In this document: piece by piece, positions 5,028-6,317 of the stretch
Layout of the letters: every line of letters starts with the position of its first letter
How positions within the stretch are numbered: the stretch's first letter is position 1
Assembly (NCBI GenBank): GCA_002427745.1
Contig: DIYF01000028.1
Location: forward strand, 1 to 6,317
Length of the DNA: 6,317 nt
Origin: Roseivirga sp. UBA6061
GTDB lineage: Bacteria; Bacteroidota; Bacteroidia; Cytophagales; Cyclobacteriaceae
Direction: 5' to 3'
Position numbers and translations under genes: made by a program
Notes under the pieces: generated by a model
Databases searched by the model: none
Seen by the model: only the letters and a program-made list of their open reading frames with translations
What the model was told of the DNA's origin: nothing

Positions 5028-5906
5028 CTAGTATTCGATGCGTGCTTTGATCATATAGGTATTGCTCGCTTTTCGCCATGCCGAAGTAAAAGACGGCCTC
5101 TCCCACATGACGTGTTTATTCTTTCCTCCGAGGCTCACTGATACAGCAACGTCTCCCTCATCTTCAGAAGCCGACAGTATCTCAAAGCCAATGAAGAAAG
5201 CCCCTTCCGGGTATAGCGCCTGAGCAGACAGATCGCAGTCCAACCAGCCTTTTTTCACCCTGGCTTTTAAAAACTCATTCCTCTCCGTCAGCTCTCTGGC
5301 CGGGTGTTGATTTACAGAGTCAAATGCGTACAGCACAGGCCTGAGCGTGACAGAATCTCGTCTGGTCTCAGCAATATGGATTTTTACGTTCATAACCTGT
5401 GACATCTGACCTGCCTCTATGAGGGTGACCAGGGTCCAGTGACTTCCATAGCTCGCCCGCGCATAGGGAGGCAATGACTTATTCCCCAATGTCTTATTCT
5501 TCGGACGGTGCCTTTTCTTCTTTACCGTCACCTCTTCCAGGAGTCTTGTGTTCTCTTTTAATATCAAGTGCACTTTATCCTGCGACATCAAGGAATCGAT
5601 CTGAAATGACTCCGTACGGTATCCGGGTGCCTGAAAAGTGAGCTTTCTGCTCTTATAAGCAGCAGGTATTGGAAGACTGAAACGCCCCTCCATATCGGAG
5701 ATCATGGCTACCCGGGTATCAATGACACCAATCCGTGCATATGGTATGGCTCCTCCCTCTGCATCGGTAACGCGACCAGTCAATAGCACCTGCCCCTGAC
5801 TGGTATAAACGAGCAATAAAAAGAGGACTGAGACAGACATTCTCCTACACGAGCTTCGGGCATCAGCAACTGAAAGAGGTGGTCGAAGCACATTAAAGGC
5901 ATTCAT
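5028..5906 (-). CDS. Secreted CarboxypepD_reg-like domain protein
   Basis: 292 residues from the ATG at 5904-5906; a TTG immediately before it could add one codon. Residues 21-39 form a signal peptide: RR, then a Val/Leu-rich core, and a probable SQG-Q cleavage at 38/39. A second ATG at residue 23 would remove the two Arg, so the longer start is favoured. Residues 40-117 are a CarboxypepD_reg-like beta domain (PF13715): LLTGRVTDAEGGAIPYARIGV, SDMEGRFSLPIP, LTFQAPGYRTESFQID. LEEVTVKKKRH follows, the linker that joins a barrel in SusC-type proteins. Here it leads instead to a roughly 155-residue beta domain (KTLGNK to ARIEY) containing KKGWLDCDLSAQALYPEGAFFIGFEIL. This arrangement occurs in many uncharacterised Bacteroidota envelope proteins. 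No catalytic residues are evident; a carbohydrate- or surface-binding role is inference. Confidence 0.82.
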   Translation of the reverse strand: MNAFNVLRPPLSVADARSSCRRMSVSVLFLLLVYTSQGQVLLTGRVTDAEGGAIPYARIGVIDTRVAMISDMEGRFSLPIPAAYKSRKLTFQAPGYRTESFQIDSLMSQDKVHLILKENTRLLEEVTVKKKRHRPKNKTLGNKSLPPYARASYGSHWTLVTLIEAGQMSQVMNVKIHIAETRRDSVTLRPVLYAFDSVNQHPARELTERNEFLKARVKKGWLDCDLSAQALYPEGAFFIGFEILSASEDEGDVAVSVSLGGKNKHVMWERPSFTSAWRKASNTYMIKARIEY

Positions 5907-6069
5907 CAACTCTGATACGCGATGTACTATGGCAATGTTGCTGTAACACAGTCCCGAATAGCCTCACACTCAAGCGTTTTCGCCAGTGAGAAAAGAGCTA
6001 AATAACAGATTCTATTTATCTCGTTCACAACAGAACAGATGTTCATTTCACTTTTTTCAGAGCCAAAAA
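5907..6069. promoter_or_regulatory. Divergent intergenic region with a GAAC-N4-GTTC palindrome
   Basis: This gap must hold the promoters of the minus-strand CarboxypepD_reg-like gene and the plus-strand lipoprotein gene. I see no clear TTG / TAnnTTTG pair on either strand. At 6033-6044 GAACAGATGTTC is a palindrome with the GAAC-N4-GTTC form of Gram-positive LexA sites, and a GTTC lies just upstream at 6023-6026. It sits 26 bp before the lipoprotein ATG and may be an operator; binding by LexA is only a guess. Confidence 0.3.
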
Positions 6070-6317
6070 ATGAATAAATTCAAAATAACCTTAATTTTTT
6101 CACAAATGACTTACTTACTTTTTTCAACCAACCGTACCAGGCTGTACCTCAGCTATCTGTTAGCTGCCGTACTGCTTGGCTTTCAATCCTGCGGCTCGGG
6201 AACTACCGAGGATCTGTCCCTTGCCACCAACCAGTCCGTAACGCTGGCCATTTCTTCCACCGTACCGGGAGATTTGCCCTTAGGAGCATCCGAAGAAGAC
6301 CTGGCGCGCTTCGCCTG
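6070..6317 (+). CDS. Lipoprotein, N-terminal part only (runs off the right edge)
   Basis: An open frame of 82 codons continues to the window edge. From the ATG at 6070, a Lys-containing n-region is followed by a hydrophobic stretch and a lipobox-like GFQSC, with Cys41 as the probable lipidated residue. An in-frame ATG at 6106 would place the Cys at 29, a more usual signal length. The first start is chosen because its upstream is A-rich with AGAG in front, typical of Bacteroidota, but both are possible. The mature start is CGSGTTEDLSLATNQSV followed by a strand-like stretch and ASEEDLARFA. Only about 42 mature residues are visible, too few to name a family. The EEDLARFA segment, possibly continuing with Trp, faintly recalls large secreted proteins with an AW-EF-ALNW type start, but I cannot support that from the window. 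Confidence 0.7.
   Translation, partial: MNKFKITLIFSQMTYLLFSTNRTRLYLSYLLAAVLLGFQSCGSGTTEDLSLATNQSVTLAISSTVPGDLPLGASEEDLARFA

Overview
The window looks like chromosomal DNA of a member of the Bacteroidota, probably a Cytophagales-type bacterium. Supporting signs are two lipoproteins, a CarboxypepD_reg-like N-domain joined to a C-terminal beta domain, an outer-membrane barrel ending in an alternating beta pattern, weak Shine-Dalgarno sequences, and a small three-helix membrane protein ending in an AEL-GIFGTP-AGS type tail that I associate with this phylum. The lineage assignment is inference; there is no rRNA or marker gene here.

Layout: positions 1-69 are unassigned and carry one small hairpin. 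An intrinsic terminator (70-95, T-tract on the minus strand) ends a minus-strand lipoprotein gene (148-624). After an AT-rich intergenic stretch (625-958) comes a two-gene minus-strand operon: a DUF2177 membrane protein (1720-2130) whose stop overlaps the start of a DUF1295 membrane enzyme (959-1723). The divergent gap 2131-2450 is the most unusual non-coding part. It holds a tandem pair of near-palindromes (2178-2212) and a 136-bp block (2266-2401) with 8-bp terminal inverted repeats, imperfect 8-bp flanking direct repeats and two long internal hairpins. A plausible Bacteroidota-type promoter follows, then the small three-helix membrane protein (2451-2741).

A 447-residue helical, TPR-like cytoplasmic protein (2894-4237) comes next. 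A structured 129-bp gap separates it from a secreted beta-barrel protein (4367-5014). That gene converges, with only 13 bp between stop codons, on a minus-strand secreted CarboxypepD_reg-like protein (5028-5906). The right edge carries the first 82 codons of a plus-strand lipoprotein (from 6070) that runs off the window.

The only clear functional unit is the DUF2177-DUF1295 pair, both integral inner-membrane proteins with translationally coupled ends. The remaining genes look like independently transcribed envelope or housekeeping genes. I found no defence system, CRISPR array, transposase, tRNA or rRNA. The best candidate for something undescribed is the MITE-like hairpin block at 2266-2401.
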